Below are positions 1-8,590 of a stretch of DNA of 20,262 bases, in pieces (position 1 is the stretch's first letter; each line of letters opens with the position of its first letter). Position numbers and translations under genes: made by a program. The DNA lies in the NCBI GenBank assembly GCA_964565665.1, contig CAZMFZ010000069.1, positions 1 through 20,262 of the forward strand, written 5' to 3'. The notes beneath the pieces were generated by a model that made no database searches, was not told where the DNA came from, and saw only the letters and a list, made by a program, of their open reading frames with translations. The stretch comes from CAZMFZ01 sp964565665 (GTDB lineage Bacteria > Bacteroidota > Bacteroidia > Cytophagales > UBA9547).

Positions 1-648
1 GGCAATGGATTTGTACTCATGAGCATTGTAGTTTTATCGCTCATTTTGGGCTTTATCAATATTTTTCTTTTTAGTGAAGATAAAATTATTGAAAATAAAA
101 ATCATGTAAGTATTTCAACTCTTCAATCTTCCAATGTAGAGGAAGAAATAAATGAACAAATCAAAAATAAATACGATGATAAAATTTCCGATATCAGCAA
201 TAGAATAAATTTAGAAATCAAAAAGCAAACCAACGAAAATGCCAAAGTAGAAAAGGCTTTGTGGAGTTTGTGCAATGAATTTGAATTGAGCCAAGGCTTG
301 GCTTATGTGAAAGTTGAAAATGTTGAAGAAGAAATTTTACAACTCAAATCGACTTACGCTTTTATAGGGTCGCTTGAAAACATCAATCGCATAGAAATTG
401 GCATAGGGCTCAATGGACAAGTAGCCAAATCAGGCACATTTGTTTATCTGAAAGATGTACCGAAGGGCTATATGAAAATAGTGTCGGGATTGGGCGAAGT
501 ATCACCCGATTTTTTACTGATAATTCCTATTTCCAAAGCCGATAAATTAATTGGCTTGGTAGAATTGGCAGGCTTAGGTCAATTGAATTCAGAGGAGGTG
601 AAAACAGTAAAAGAGATGTCGCAGAAAATATTTACTACAATTCTATAA
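1..648 (+). CDS. Membrane-anchored GAF-domain protein (5' end probably outside the window)
   Basis: The reading frame is open to the first base of the window. An ATG at 19 would give 209 residues, but the hydrophobic stretch already runs through the codons before it, so the true start may lie upstream. Visible parts are a transmembrane helix (about residues 1-18 from the ATG), a charged helical linker likely to form a coiled coil (about 25-75), and a GAF-like sensor domain (about 75-209). The second half of this GAF domain aligns by eye with the GAF domain of the next gene: TYAF/TYAY, GxGLxGQ, VSGL, LLIxPI and GLVEx motifs occur in the same order. No catalytic domain is present. The gap to the phosphatase gene is only 15 bp, so they are probably co-transcribed. 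Likely role, by inference: a non-catalytic sensory partner of the phosphatase. Ligand unknown. Confidence 0.75.
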   Translation, partial: GNGFVLMSIVVLSLILGFINIFLFSEDKIIENKNHVSISTLQSSNVEEEINEQIKNKYDDKISDISNRINLEIKKQTNENAKVEKALWSLCNEFELSQGLAYVKVENVEEEILQLKSTYAFIGSLENINRIEIGIGLNGQVAKSGTFVYLKDVPKGYMKIVSGLGEVSPDFLLIIPISKADKLIGLVELAGLGQLNSEEVKTVKEMSQKIFTTIL

Positions 649-663
649 TTATAGGTCAATAAT

Positions 664-3369
664 ATGAAAGTAAAGTTTAGCATAAAACTCAAAATGTTTG
701 TGGGGCTTTTTGTGGTAATGGTTGGCTTGTTAATCTATTCCTACCTCAATATCAGCAAGTTATACGAGTTTAAACAAACCGTTTCAAATTCCTATACAAG
801 CACCGAACATCTCATTTCTGTCACCAATACTCTTATTCAAAGCACCATTACTTTCAGTATTGCCATGATTTTTGTGGGAATGCTTGTAGTCTATATGCTT
901 GCTGTAAGCATCACAAACCCAATCAACTATCTTAAAAACACCCTTCAAAAGCTAAGTAAAAGAGAACTTACAGATATTTCTGCACGCAAACTTTCTAATG
1001 ATGAAATTGGGGAAATGCAAACAGCCATTTACGAATTGGTTGAAAACCTCAAGGACACTGCACAGTTTGCCGTAAAAATTGGAAATGGAGAACTCGATGC
1101 GAAATTCACCCCTTTAGGAAATGACGATGTGCTGGGTCATGCTTTGCTCAACATGCGTACCAATTTGCAAGATGCATCTTTACGTGATGATGAAAGGAAT
1201 AAAATAGTGCTTTGCAACTCTGAAGTAGGCAATATTTTGCGTGCCCACAACCAGCTCGACACCATGGGCGATGATTTGCTACCGTATCTCTGCGATAAAA
1301 TTAATAGCATTCAAGCCGCATTATACATAGTTGATGAAGAGCAGGGAGGCAATCAAATCATCAAATTGACTAACACCTATGCTTACAACAAGAAGAAAAC
1401 CCTAAAAAAGGAGTTCAAATTTGGAGAAGGATTGGTAGGGCAGTCTGCAATAGAAAAATTCATGGTGTTTCGAACTGAAATTCCAAGAGATTATGTAAGT
1501 GTAACTTCCGGCCTGATTGGTGAGCAACGCCCACAGTGTTTGCTCATTATGCCATTGATTACCAATGAAAAAGTATATGGATTGGTGGAGTTTGCCTCAA
1601 TTTATAAGTTTAGCAATCTTGAAGTAGAAATCGTAAAAGATGTAAGCGAAATCATTGCCCAAACTATTTTCAATTTGCAAGTAAATGAGCGTACCGGTCG
1701 GTTGCTCGATGAATCGCAACGCATGAGTTCGGAATTGAAAGAGCAATCGGTGATTCTGCAACAAAATGCAGAAGAAATGCATGCTACGCAAGAAGAATTG
1801 CAAAGAACCAACCATCAATTAAATCTACAAATTGAAGAAGTAAATAATTCGCAGAAACGTATTCATGCACTGCTTGAAAACTCATCTGAAGTAATTACAA
1901 TATGTAATGAAGATGGCAAAATCACCTATGTAAGCCCATCTGTAACACCAATTTTAGGCTATTCGCCCGAAGAATTAATTGGCACAAACGATACGGTGCG
2001 TATCATTGATAAAGGAGTGGACGATTATAGGAAAATGTTCTTAGCTCTTATCAAATATCCAGAAAATAATATCACCATTGAATATTTATACAAGAAGAAA
2101 AACAAAGAAGAAATATTTCTTGAAGTATCGGGCAAAAACCTAATTAAAGACCCTGCAATAGCTGGTATAGTGTTAAATACGAGAGACATTACAGAGCGTA
2201 AACTGGCCGAAAAGGAATCAAGAATGCGTAGCCAAATGCAATCATTGTCAGAAAATTCACCTGATTTGATTACACGATTAAATAAAGATGGCAAAATATA
2301 TTATATCAACCCTACCATTGAAAGGCTAACTTCTAAAAAGCCAAAGCAATTCCTCCAAAAGTCTATTTTTGAATCAGAACTAAATGAATCGGTAGTAAGT
2401 GCTTGGGAAGAATTGATTGCAGATGTACTCAAAAACAAAGAAAAAGTGCAAGTTGAAATGTCGTTTCCCACTACAGATGGCAGTTTGGTGATGAATGTAA
2501 ATGCCATTCCGGAATACAACGATGATAAATCCGTAGAGTCAATTTTATTGGTATCAAACGACATTACTGAACGGAAAAAAGCCGAATTAGAAATACAAGC
2601 TAAGAACAAAAAAATCACAGAAAGTATAAATTATGCCCAGCGAATTCAGGTTGCCATTTTGCCAGATCAGTTGCGTGTACGCGAGTTGTTTCCCGATTAT
2701 TTTATGCTGTATAAGCCACGCGATGTAGTAAGTGGCGATTTCCCTTGGTTTGTTGAAAATGGTGATGATGTATATATCGCAGCCGTAGATTGTACAGGAC
2801 ATGGTGTGCCTGGAGCCATGCTTTCATTAATTGGGTATTTTCTTTTGAATGATATTGTAAAAAGTCAGAAAATTTCCCAGCCAGGTCAGATTCTTGATTT
2901 GCTCGATAGTGGGGTTACACGCACCTTAAAACAAGACACAGAAGGCAATGAAATGAAAGATGGCATGGATATTAGCTTATGTAAAATTAATAAAAAGTCA
3001 GGAACTTTAGAATATTCAGGGGCTCACAGACCACTTTATCAGCTTCGCAATGGAGAAATTTTAGAATACAAAGGAGATAAATTTCCAATTGGAGGTGGAA
3101 TTTTCAAAAATCAAACTAATTTTACCAATCATCAGATTGAGGTTAAAAAAGGCGATTCCTTTTTCTTCTGTTCAGATGGATTTCCAGATCAGTTTGGCGG
3201 GCCTGACAATAGAAAGATAGGCCCGGCAAGAATTAAGGCAACCATTACTGACAATGCTAACGTAAAAGACTTTAATAAAATGTACGATGTGTTTGACGAC
3301 CTTTTCGTTACTTGGAAAGGCATAAGCAAACAAATGGATGATGTTTTATTAATTGGATTAAGATTTTAA
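664..3369 (+). CDS. Membrane sensor SpoIIE/PP2C-type serine phosphatase, SiaA-like (HAMP-GAF-PAS-PAS-PP2C)
   Basis: The 901-residue protein has two membrane helices (about 10-28 and 62-82) enclosing a periplasmic loop of only about 33 residues. A HAMP-like segment (83-135), a GAF domain (about 180-340), a coiled coil (345-400) and two PAS domains (about 400-515 and 522-640, each ending in a DIT-ER-K motif) follow. The C-terminal SpoIIE/PP2C domain spans about 655-901. Metal-binding acidic residues are visible: D692 in VSGDF, D709 in AAVDCTGHG, D769 in DGMD, D838 in FCSDGF and D892-D893 near the end. Family role: dephosphorylating a Ser/Thr-phosphorylated partner protein. Directly downstream are SiaB-like and SiaC-like genes, so the likely substrate is the phosphorylated SiaC-like protein, as in the Pseudomonas Sia system. 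Odd point: the usual aromatic residue in VSGDFYW is Pro694 here. The tiny periplasmic loop suggests that input comes mainly through the cytoplasmic GAF and PAS domains. Confidence 0.92.
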   Translation: MKVKFSIKLKMFVGLFVVMVGLLIYSYLNISKLYEFKQTVSNSYTSTEHLISVTNTLIQSTITFSIAMIFVGMLVVYMLAVSITNPINYLKNTLQKLSKRELTDISARKLSNDEIGEMQTAIYELVENLKDTAQFAVKIGNGELDAKFTPLGNDDVLGHALLNMRTNLQDASLRDDERNKIVLCNSEVGNILRAHNQLDTMGDDLLPYLCDKINSIQAALYIVDEEQGGNQIIKLTNTYAYNKKKTLKKEFKFGEGLVGQSAIEKFMVFRTEIPRDYVSVTSGLIGEQRPQCLLIMPLITNEKVYGLVEFASIYKFSNLEVEIVKDVSEIIAQTIFNLQVNERTGRLLDESQRMSSELKEQSVILQQNAEEMHATQEELQRTNHQLNLQIEEVNNSQKRIHALLENSSEVITICNEDGKITYVSPSVTPILGYSPEELIGTNDTVRIIDKGVDDYRKMFLALIKYPENNITIEYLYKKKNKEEIFLEVSGKNLIKDPAIAGIVLNTRDITERKLAEKESRMRSQMQSLSENSPDLITRLNKDGKIYYINPTIERLTSKKPKQFLQKSIFESELNESVVSAWEELIADVLKNKEKVQVEMSFPTTDGSLVMNVNAIPEYNDDKSVESILLVSNDITERKKAELEIQAKNKKITESINYAQRIQVAILPDQLRVRELFPDYFMLYKPRDVVSGDFPWFVENGDDVYIAAVDCTGHGVPGAMLSLIGYFLLNDIVKSQKISQPGQILDLLDSGVTRTLKQDTEGNEMKDGMDISLCKINKKSGTLEYSGAHRPLYQLRNGEILEYKGDKFPIGGGIFKNQTNFTNHQIEVKKGDSFFFCSDGFPDQFGGPDNRKIGPARIKATITDNANVKDFNKMYDVFDDLFVTWKGISKQMDDVLLIGLRF

Positions 3370-3403
3370 ACTTGACATCAACTCGCAAATTATAATTCCC
3401 GTT

Positions 3404-3973
3404 ATGGATAATTCATTGTATTACATCTTTGACCTTCACAAAACCCTCTCGGCTCAGAACATTATCCTTGTATATGAGGGTGAATTCACACAAGAAATCA
3501 CCAAGTCGGTGCTTTCAATGGCTGAAAAAAACATGGAATCAGTAAATGAGGAAGTGTCAATTAAGAAAAAAGTATTCAACGTAATGGTAGAATGCCTTCA
3601 AAATATATGCAAGCACTCAGAAGAGTTTGGCTCTAATAATGACGAATTCAACACTGCCGTCTTTATGATTGGCAAAGAAAATAACGAATACAAAATCACT
3701 TCAGGCAATGTGATATACAACGATAGGGTAGATATTGTAAAGAAAAAATTAGACCAAATCAACTCTTTAGACAAAGAAGGATTAAAAGAATTGTACAAAA
3801 GCACACTTTCATCTACTGAATTGTCTGATAAAGGTGGGGCTGGCTTAGGCTTTATAGATATGGCTCGCAAATCTGGGCAAAAGCTAGATTACGATTTCCA
3901 TAAAATGAACGATGAAATTTCGTTTTTCGCACTTCAATCTAAAATTTCAAGAGCCAAATTGTTTGGCGAATAA
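3404..3973 (+). CDS. SiaB-family protein kinase (DUF6272, GHKL-like ATPase fold)
   Basis: The 189-residue cytoplasmic protein has no signal or membrane segment. It carries an N-box-like motif ECLQNICKH (E63, N67, K70, H71) and a glycine-rich lid motif GGAGLGFIDMAR (144-155), in the order expected of the GHKL ATPase fold shared by anti-sigma-factor kinases and SiaB. It lies 34 bp after the SpoIIE phosphatase gene and 42 bp before a DUF1987/SiaC gene, the same gene order as siaA-siaB-siaC in Pseudomonas. Known for the family: SiaB phosphorylates SiaC on a threonine, and SiaA reverses this. By inference this protein is the kinase for the protein encoded at 4016. It differs from true histidine kinases in lacking a phospho-acceptor H-box domain. 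Confidence 0.88.
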   Translation: MDNSLYYIFDLHKTLSAQNIILVYEGEFTQEITKSVLSMAEKNMESVNEEVSIKKKVFNVMVECLQNICKHSEEFGSNNDEFNTAVFMIGKENNEYKITSGNVIYNDRVDIVKKKLDQINSLDKEGLKELYKSTLSSTELSDKGGAGLGFIDMARKSGQKLDYDFHKMNDEISFFALQSKISRAKLFGE

Positions 3974-4015
3974 TCAATTTTAAACCGACAACAAACATTA
4001 ATTTCATAAAAAGTT

Positions 4016-4384
4016 ATGACAAACATTAATTTAGAAGGCACAGAAGACACCCCTAAAATAATTCTTGACGGCACAAACAATATTTTTGAAATCTCTGGCC
4101 GCTCGCTTCCCGAAGATTGTGCTCAATTTTATAAGCCAATATTAGATTGGCTTGATGCTTTTACACCTACAGGTGCGTTAAATTTCGTTTTCAAACTCGA
4201 TTATTTCAACACAGCCTCATCAAAGTTAATTTTAGATATTTTGAATAGACTTGAAAAAATCAAAAATAAAGGAAAAGAGGTGAAAATTCTTTGGTATTTT
4301 AGTGAAGACGATGAAGATATGCAAGAGGCAGGAGAAGAGTTTTCAGAATTGGTAGAAGTGCCATTTCAGTTGGAATCATATTAG
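4016..4384 (+). CDS. SiaC-family regulatory phosphoprotein (DUF1987)
   Basis: The 122-residue protein has the hallmarks of the SiaC/DUF1987 family: an N-terminal segment of short strands with an SGRSLPED motif (28-34), a central LDYFNTASSK motif (61-70), and an acidic C-terminal part. Thr66 in this motif sits where the phosphorylated threonine of Pseudomonas SiaC (Thr68) is found. The fold resembles STAS-type anti-sigma-factor antagonists. In the known system, unphosphorylated SiaC binds and activates the diguanylate cyclase SiaD. No GGDEF gene occurs in this window, so the target here is unknown. The next gene on the same strand, 85 bp on, encodes an ABC exporter with regulatory N-terminal domains, which makes it a candidate target (inference). 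Confidence 0.9.
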   Translation: MTNINLEGTEDTPKIILDGTNNIFEISGRSLPEDCAQFYKPILDWLDAFTPTGALNFVFKLDYFNTASSKLILDILNRLEKIKNKGKEVKILWYFSEDDEDMQEAGEEFSELVEVPFQLESY

Positions 4385-4401
4385 TTTAAGACTTAAGATT
4401 T

Positions 4402-4450
4402 TAGACTTTAGGCATTGACTGTTGATTTGTCTAAAGTCTATTTTTCTTTT
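4402..4450 (+). terminator. Terminator-like or attenuator hairpin between the siaC-like gene and the exporter gene
   Basis: A perfect 10-bp inverted repeat, TAGACTTTAG (4402-4411) and CTAAAGTCTA (4431-4440), encloses a 19-nt loop and is followed at once by TTTTTCTTTT (4441-4450). This has the form of an intrinsic terminator, but the stem is AT-rich and therefore modest in strength. It could reduce read-through from the partner-switch genes into the exporter gene. Confidence 0.4.
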
Positions 4451-4462
4451 ATCTAAAGTCTA
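4431..4462 (+). repeat. Direct repeat CTAAAGTCTA, two copies
   Basis: CTAAAGTCTA occurs at 4431-4440 and again at 4453-4462. Both copies are complementary to TAGACTTTAG at 4402-4411, so the RNA could fold in two mutually exclusive ways. The second copy ends 7 bp before the ATG of the exporter gene. Only the first pairing leaves a U-tract directly after the stem. Short AGACTTTAG-type repeats may also be neutral intergenic sequence. Confidence 0.45.
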
Positions 4463-4469
4463 AAAAAAC

Positions 4470-7400
4470 ATGAGTGAAGAGATATTAAAGGCCTTAATGC
4501 AGTTGTTTGCCATCATCACCAAACAAGATGAAGGGGCAAGTGCCAAGGAAAAACTTTTTGTAGAGACTTTTTTAAAACAACAGCTAAATGCTGAAATGGT
4601 AAGTTCCTATTTGGAGCTTTATCAAGGATTTCTAGGCGAAGGACAACAGGAAGGGGCAGAAGAAGAAACTAAAAAACGCAAGCTTACCTCTGTCAAAGAT
4701 TCGGTAAAAACCTTATCTATTTGCAAGAAAATTAATAAAACGCTTACCCAAAAGCAAAAAATAATTGTTCTCATCAGGCTTTTTGAATTGATAGATTCAA
4801 ATACAGCATCAGACGAGTCAAGTTCAATCAATCAAAGACGTGAAATAATTAATACTGTAGCCACAGTATTTAATATTGAGGCTGAGGAATTTAAAAATAT
4901 TGAGATTTTTTGCCAAGAAGAAAGATTATCTTCCCTAATAGAAAATCCCGATATTCTTCTTGTAAACGAAACCCTAGTCCCAGTTGAAAACGGTGCTAAA
5001 ATCATCAATACAGAGATTACAGGCACTTTAGGATTGCTTCGCATTCCTTCAGAAGATATGTATTTTTTGCGTTACTTGGGCAAGGATATTATTATTCTGA
5101 ATGGATTGCCAATCAATAAGAGCCAAATAAACTTATTTGCTTATGGAAGCACCATCAAATTTCCTCATGGCGAACCTATTTACTATAGCGACATCCATGC
5201 TCAATTTTTAGCAAGTGCTGATATCGCCAAAATATCATTTGAAGCAGAAGGCATTAGCTTTAAATTTCCCAATGGCACAGTTGGACTTAAGGAAATTAAT
5301 ATAAGTGAAGGTCCAGGCAAACTCATTGCGATTATGGGTGGTAGTGGGGCAGGGAAGACCACACTGTTGAATGTGCTTGCTGGATTAGAATTGCCATCTG
5401 ACGGCATTATTAAAATAAACAGCCTTGATGTAAGCCGAGAAAAAAAGAAAGTAGAAGGTGTAATTGGCTATGTTGCTCAAGACGATATTCTTTTTGAAGA
5501 ACTTACGGTTTATCAAAATTTGTACTTCAATGCAAAATTGTGCTTTGCGGATTATTCAGAGCAAGAATTAGAAGATGCGGTTACAAAAACACTCAAAAGC
5601 CTTGGCTTATATGACATAAGAGAAATAAAAGTTGGTAATGTACTAAATAAGAAAATAAGTGGCGGGCAGAGAAAACGACTCAATATTTCACTTGAATTAA
5701 TAAGAGAGCCAAGCATTTTATTTTTAGATGAGCCAACATCTGGTTTATCCTCACGCGATTCGGAGAATGTGATTGACCTTTTGAAGGAACTCACTTTAAA
5801 AGGTAAGCTAATATTTGTAGTAATACACCAGCCTTCATCCGACATCTATAAAATGTTTGATAAAGTAATCATTTTAGATGTTGGTGGCTATCAGATTTAC
5901 AATGGCAATCCTGTACAGGCAGTTACGTATTTTAAGAAATTAACAGACCAAATAAATGCTGAAGAGGGTCAATGCCCGCATTGTGGTAATGTGAATCCAG
6001 AGCAAGTATTCAATACAATCGATGCCAAGGTAGTAGATGAATATGGAAATTTAACAGAACTAAGAAAAGTGTCACCAAAAATTTGGAGACATTATTTTCA
6101 AGAGCATGTAAAGATTGAAAAGGCTGAGCAAATCAATGAAGCGCCTCCTAAATCATTGAACTTGCCAGGGTTTTTCACGCAATTGTTTGTCTTTACCAAG
6201 CGAGATGTACTCTCTAAATTAAGCAATACCCAATACTTACTCATCAATTTGCTGGAGGCTCCACTTTTGGCCTTTATTCTTTCTTTCATCATTCGCTATA
6301 CTGACGACCCTCAAGGCGGTTATTTCTATGGAAATAATGAAAATATTCCAGCATTCATTTTTATGTCCATTATTGTGGCGTTGTTTATGGGACTAACTGT
6401 GAGTGCAGAAGAAATAATAAGAGATGCCAAGATATTAAAAAGAGAAAAATTCCTCAATTTGAGTCGATTGGGCTATATATCTTCTAAAATTATCATTCTT
6501 TTTACATTATCTGCGATTCAAACTTTACTATTTACAGTAATCGGCAATGCCATTTTAGGTATTCATGAAATGAATATGATGTATTGGATTATGTTATTCA
6601 CTCTTTCCTGTACAGCAAATGTAATCGGCCTCAATATATCTGCTACTTTCAACTCAGCAGTTACTATTTATATTCTTATTCCAATTTTGCTCATTCCTCA
6701 AATGGTACTTTGTGGAGCCATTTTTAGCTTCGATAAGCTTAACAGAGCAGTTGGTAGCAAAGAAACTGTGCCTATTATTGCGGATGTAATGGCTTCTAGG
6801 TGGGCATTTGAAGGCTTGGCCGTCACCCAATTTAAAGACAATAAATTTGAAAAAGCCTTTTTTGATTTTGAAAAAAAGGAAAGTGAATACGATTATAAAA
6901 GTGTGTATTGGGCACCTAAAATGCTTGTAAAGTTGGATGATTGCAAGAAGCTTCTTTCAAAGGGTAAATTAGATACAAAAGAAAATGAAAAGCTTAGTTA
7001 TACTATTCNNNNNNNNNNAACTTATTAAAAATGAATTAGTTAAAGAGCTTTCTATAAATAAAAAGTTTAACTTCGACCCAGAAGATATTAAAGGCAGTTT
7101 TGCCAAATTTGATTTGCGATCGGTTGACTATTTGAAAAACGTAGTTACTATTATTCAAGACAACTATATAGCTCAATACAATGATGTGAATAATAGAAAG
7201 GATGCAGTAATGAGTAAATTTATGGTTGATAATGCTAAGCAAGAATTATTCAACAAAACCAAAAAAGAGTTTTACAATGAATCTTTGGCTGATATTGTAA
7301 AAAAGCAAACTGCGAAAAATAAAATACTAGAATACGAAGGCAAATTGCTTCAAATGAAAGATCCAATTTTTAAAGACCCAATCAGGCATGAAAATCCATT

Positions 7401-7602
7401 GAATTATAGAACTCATTTGTATTCGCCTTTCAAATATTTTGCAAATAATAAATATGACACCTTTTGGTTTAATGTAACCGTAATATGGATTATGACATTT
7501 GGCTTTGTATTGACACTTTATTTCGAAACATTCAAAAACTTATTGAACCTAAATAAATCTTTTCAAGTATTAAGGTCTAAGTTTATCAAAAGAAAAATTT
7601 AG
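4470..7602 (+). CDS. ABCG-like ABC exporter (fused ATPase and permease) with TerB-like and FHA-like N-terminal domains, interrupted by an assembly gap
   Basis: Two open frames, 4470-7008 and 7019-7602, lie on either side of a run of ten Ns and together form one gene of roughly 1,040 residues. The apparent frame change is explained by the placeholder gap. Visible domains are a helical TerB-like region (about 1-150), a strand-rich FHA-like region (about 160-245, with ILNGLPINKSQINLF and YGSTIKF), and an ABC ATPase with Walker A GGSGAGKT (290-297), Q337, signature ISGGQRKR (396-403), Walker B LFLDEP (417-422) and H453. A CPHCG motif (502-506) and an ABC2-type permease with about five helices between 587 and 752 follow. 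After these come a long hydrophilic, probably periplasmic, segment spanning the gap and one last helix near 7462-7530. The fused ATPase-then-permease order is that of ABCG transporters. The substrate cannot be told. The regulatory N-terminus next to a kinase/phosphatase switch suggests control by protein phosphorylation or by SiaC binding (inference). Confidence 0.87.
7009..7018. other. Assembly gap (10 Ns) inside the ABC exporter gene
   Basis: Ten undetermined bases sit in the predicted periplasmic region of the exporter. The frame is 4470-based before the gap and shifts to another frame after it, so the true missing length is not ten bases (or not 10 modulo 3). It should be read as a scaffold join and not as a frameshift or a pseudogene. 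Confidence 0.97.
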
Positions 7603-7654
7603 GATTTTGTAAATACCTTTCAATTAACCATTTTTACATCTCATTTAGATTATA

Positions 7655-8560
7655 ATGAAAAAAGAATTTTTAAAATTAGTGATTGTAGCTTTGGGTTTCA
7701 TAATGGCATCCTGCGGTTCTGAAAAGAAATCTGGCGATGAATTTAGTGAAATCGGCAGGGCAGACTCTTCTGGTCAAATCAACGAAGCTACTTCCGAATT
7801 GGCCATTGAGGTAATAAAATCAATACCGCCACCAGTAGAGATGTCTACCATTATAAAAAGTACAGGGGCAAGTTATAATTCCGACATTCTTAATGCCACC
7901 GAGAATTATGACAAGTACAATACCAATTTTCTAAAATCAGTTAATTTGGGTATTTACGGAGCCGATTTGGGCTACATCAATATTTACAACCATAAAGAAG
8001 ATGCCCTTTCGTATTTGAACACTGTAATAAAACTCTCTGAAGATTTGAAAGTGGGGCAGTTTTTTGATTTTGAAACTATAAAACGTATAGCAGACAACAA
8101 CAATAATCTTGATTCGCTCGTGAACATTACCACAAGCAATTTCGAGAAAATGAATAATTACTTGCAGGAGCAAAACAGGAGCAACATCAGCATGTATATA
8201 CTTACTGGTGGCTGGCTAGAAGCTTTGAATGTGGCAAGTAAAGTAGGTTTGGCAGAGAAAAGTCAGCCGCTTTTCGATAAAATTGGAGAGCAAAAAATTG
8301 TGCTTGATCAAATATTACTATTGCTTTCATTTTATAAAAGCGATCCAAATGCTACTTCTCTTTCAAAAGATTTGACAGATTTAAAAAATGTGTACAATGA
8401 CGTAAAAATAGAAACTGTATATGCTGAGCCTACCATGGTAGAGGAAAATGGTGTGCTTGTAGTAAGGGATAATTCAAAAACAAATATCATTATCTCTGAA
8501 CAAACAGTAGCTAAAATATTAAATACTGTAATTAAAATAAGAACTAAGATAATCGGCTAG
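7655..8560 (+). CDS. Putative lipoprotein of unknown function
   Basis: The 301-residue protein begins with a lipoprotein signal peptide: MKKEFLK, a hydrophobic stretch, then the lipobox-like MASC with Cys20. The mature part is mostly helical, soluble and fairly acidic, with no recognised catalytic motif. It includes a SIPPPVEMSTIIKSTGASY segment early on, and the middle looks like packed amphipathic helices (about 90-250). I do not recognise the family with certainty. The gene follows the exporter by 52 bp on the same strand with no terminator between, so it is probably co-transcribed. It may be an envelope partner of the exporter's large periplasmic part (inference). Confidence 0.8.
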   Translation: MKKEFLKLVIVALGFIMASCGSEKKSGDEFSEIGRADSSGQINEATSELAIEVIKSIPPPVEMSTIIKSTGASYNSDILNATENYDKYNTNFLKSVNLGIYGADLGYINIYNHKEDALSYLNTVIKLSEDLKVGQFFDFETIKRIADNNNNLDSLVNITTSNFEKMNNYLQEQNRSNISMYILTGGWLEALNVASKVGLAEKSQPLFDKIGEQKIVLDQILLLLSFYKSDPNATSLSKDLTDLKNVYNDVKIETVYAEPTMVEENGVLVVRDNSKTNIIISEQTVAKILNTVIKIRTKIIG

Positions 8561-8590
8561 TTTTTCACCTGATTGAAACACAAATCAAAT

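Noticed and set aside
6985..7602. Independent small gene after the N run
   Set aside because: Its apparent start lies before the gap in another frame of the exporter; the sequence after the gap continues the exporter's periplasmic part and last helix.
8573..8590. TTG start 18 bp upstream for the small secreted protein
   Set aside because: It would add KHKSN-type charged residues before a complete signal peptide; the ATG at 8591 gives a standard signal sequence.
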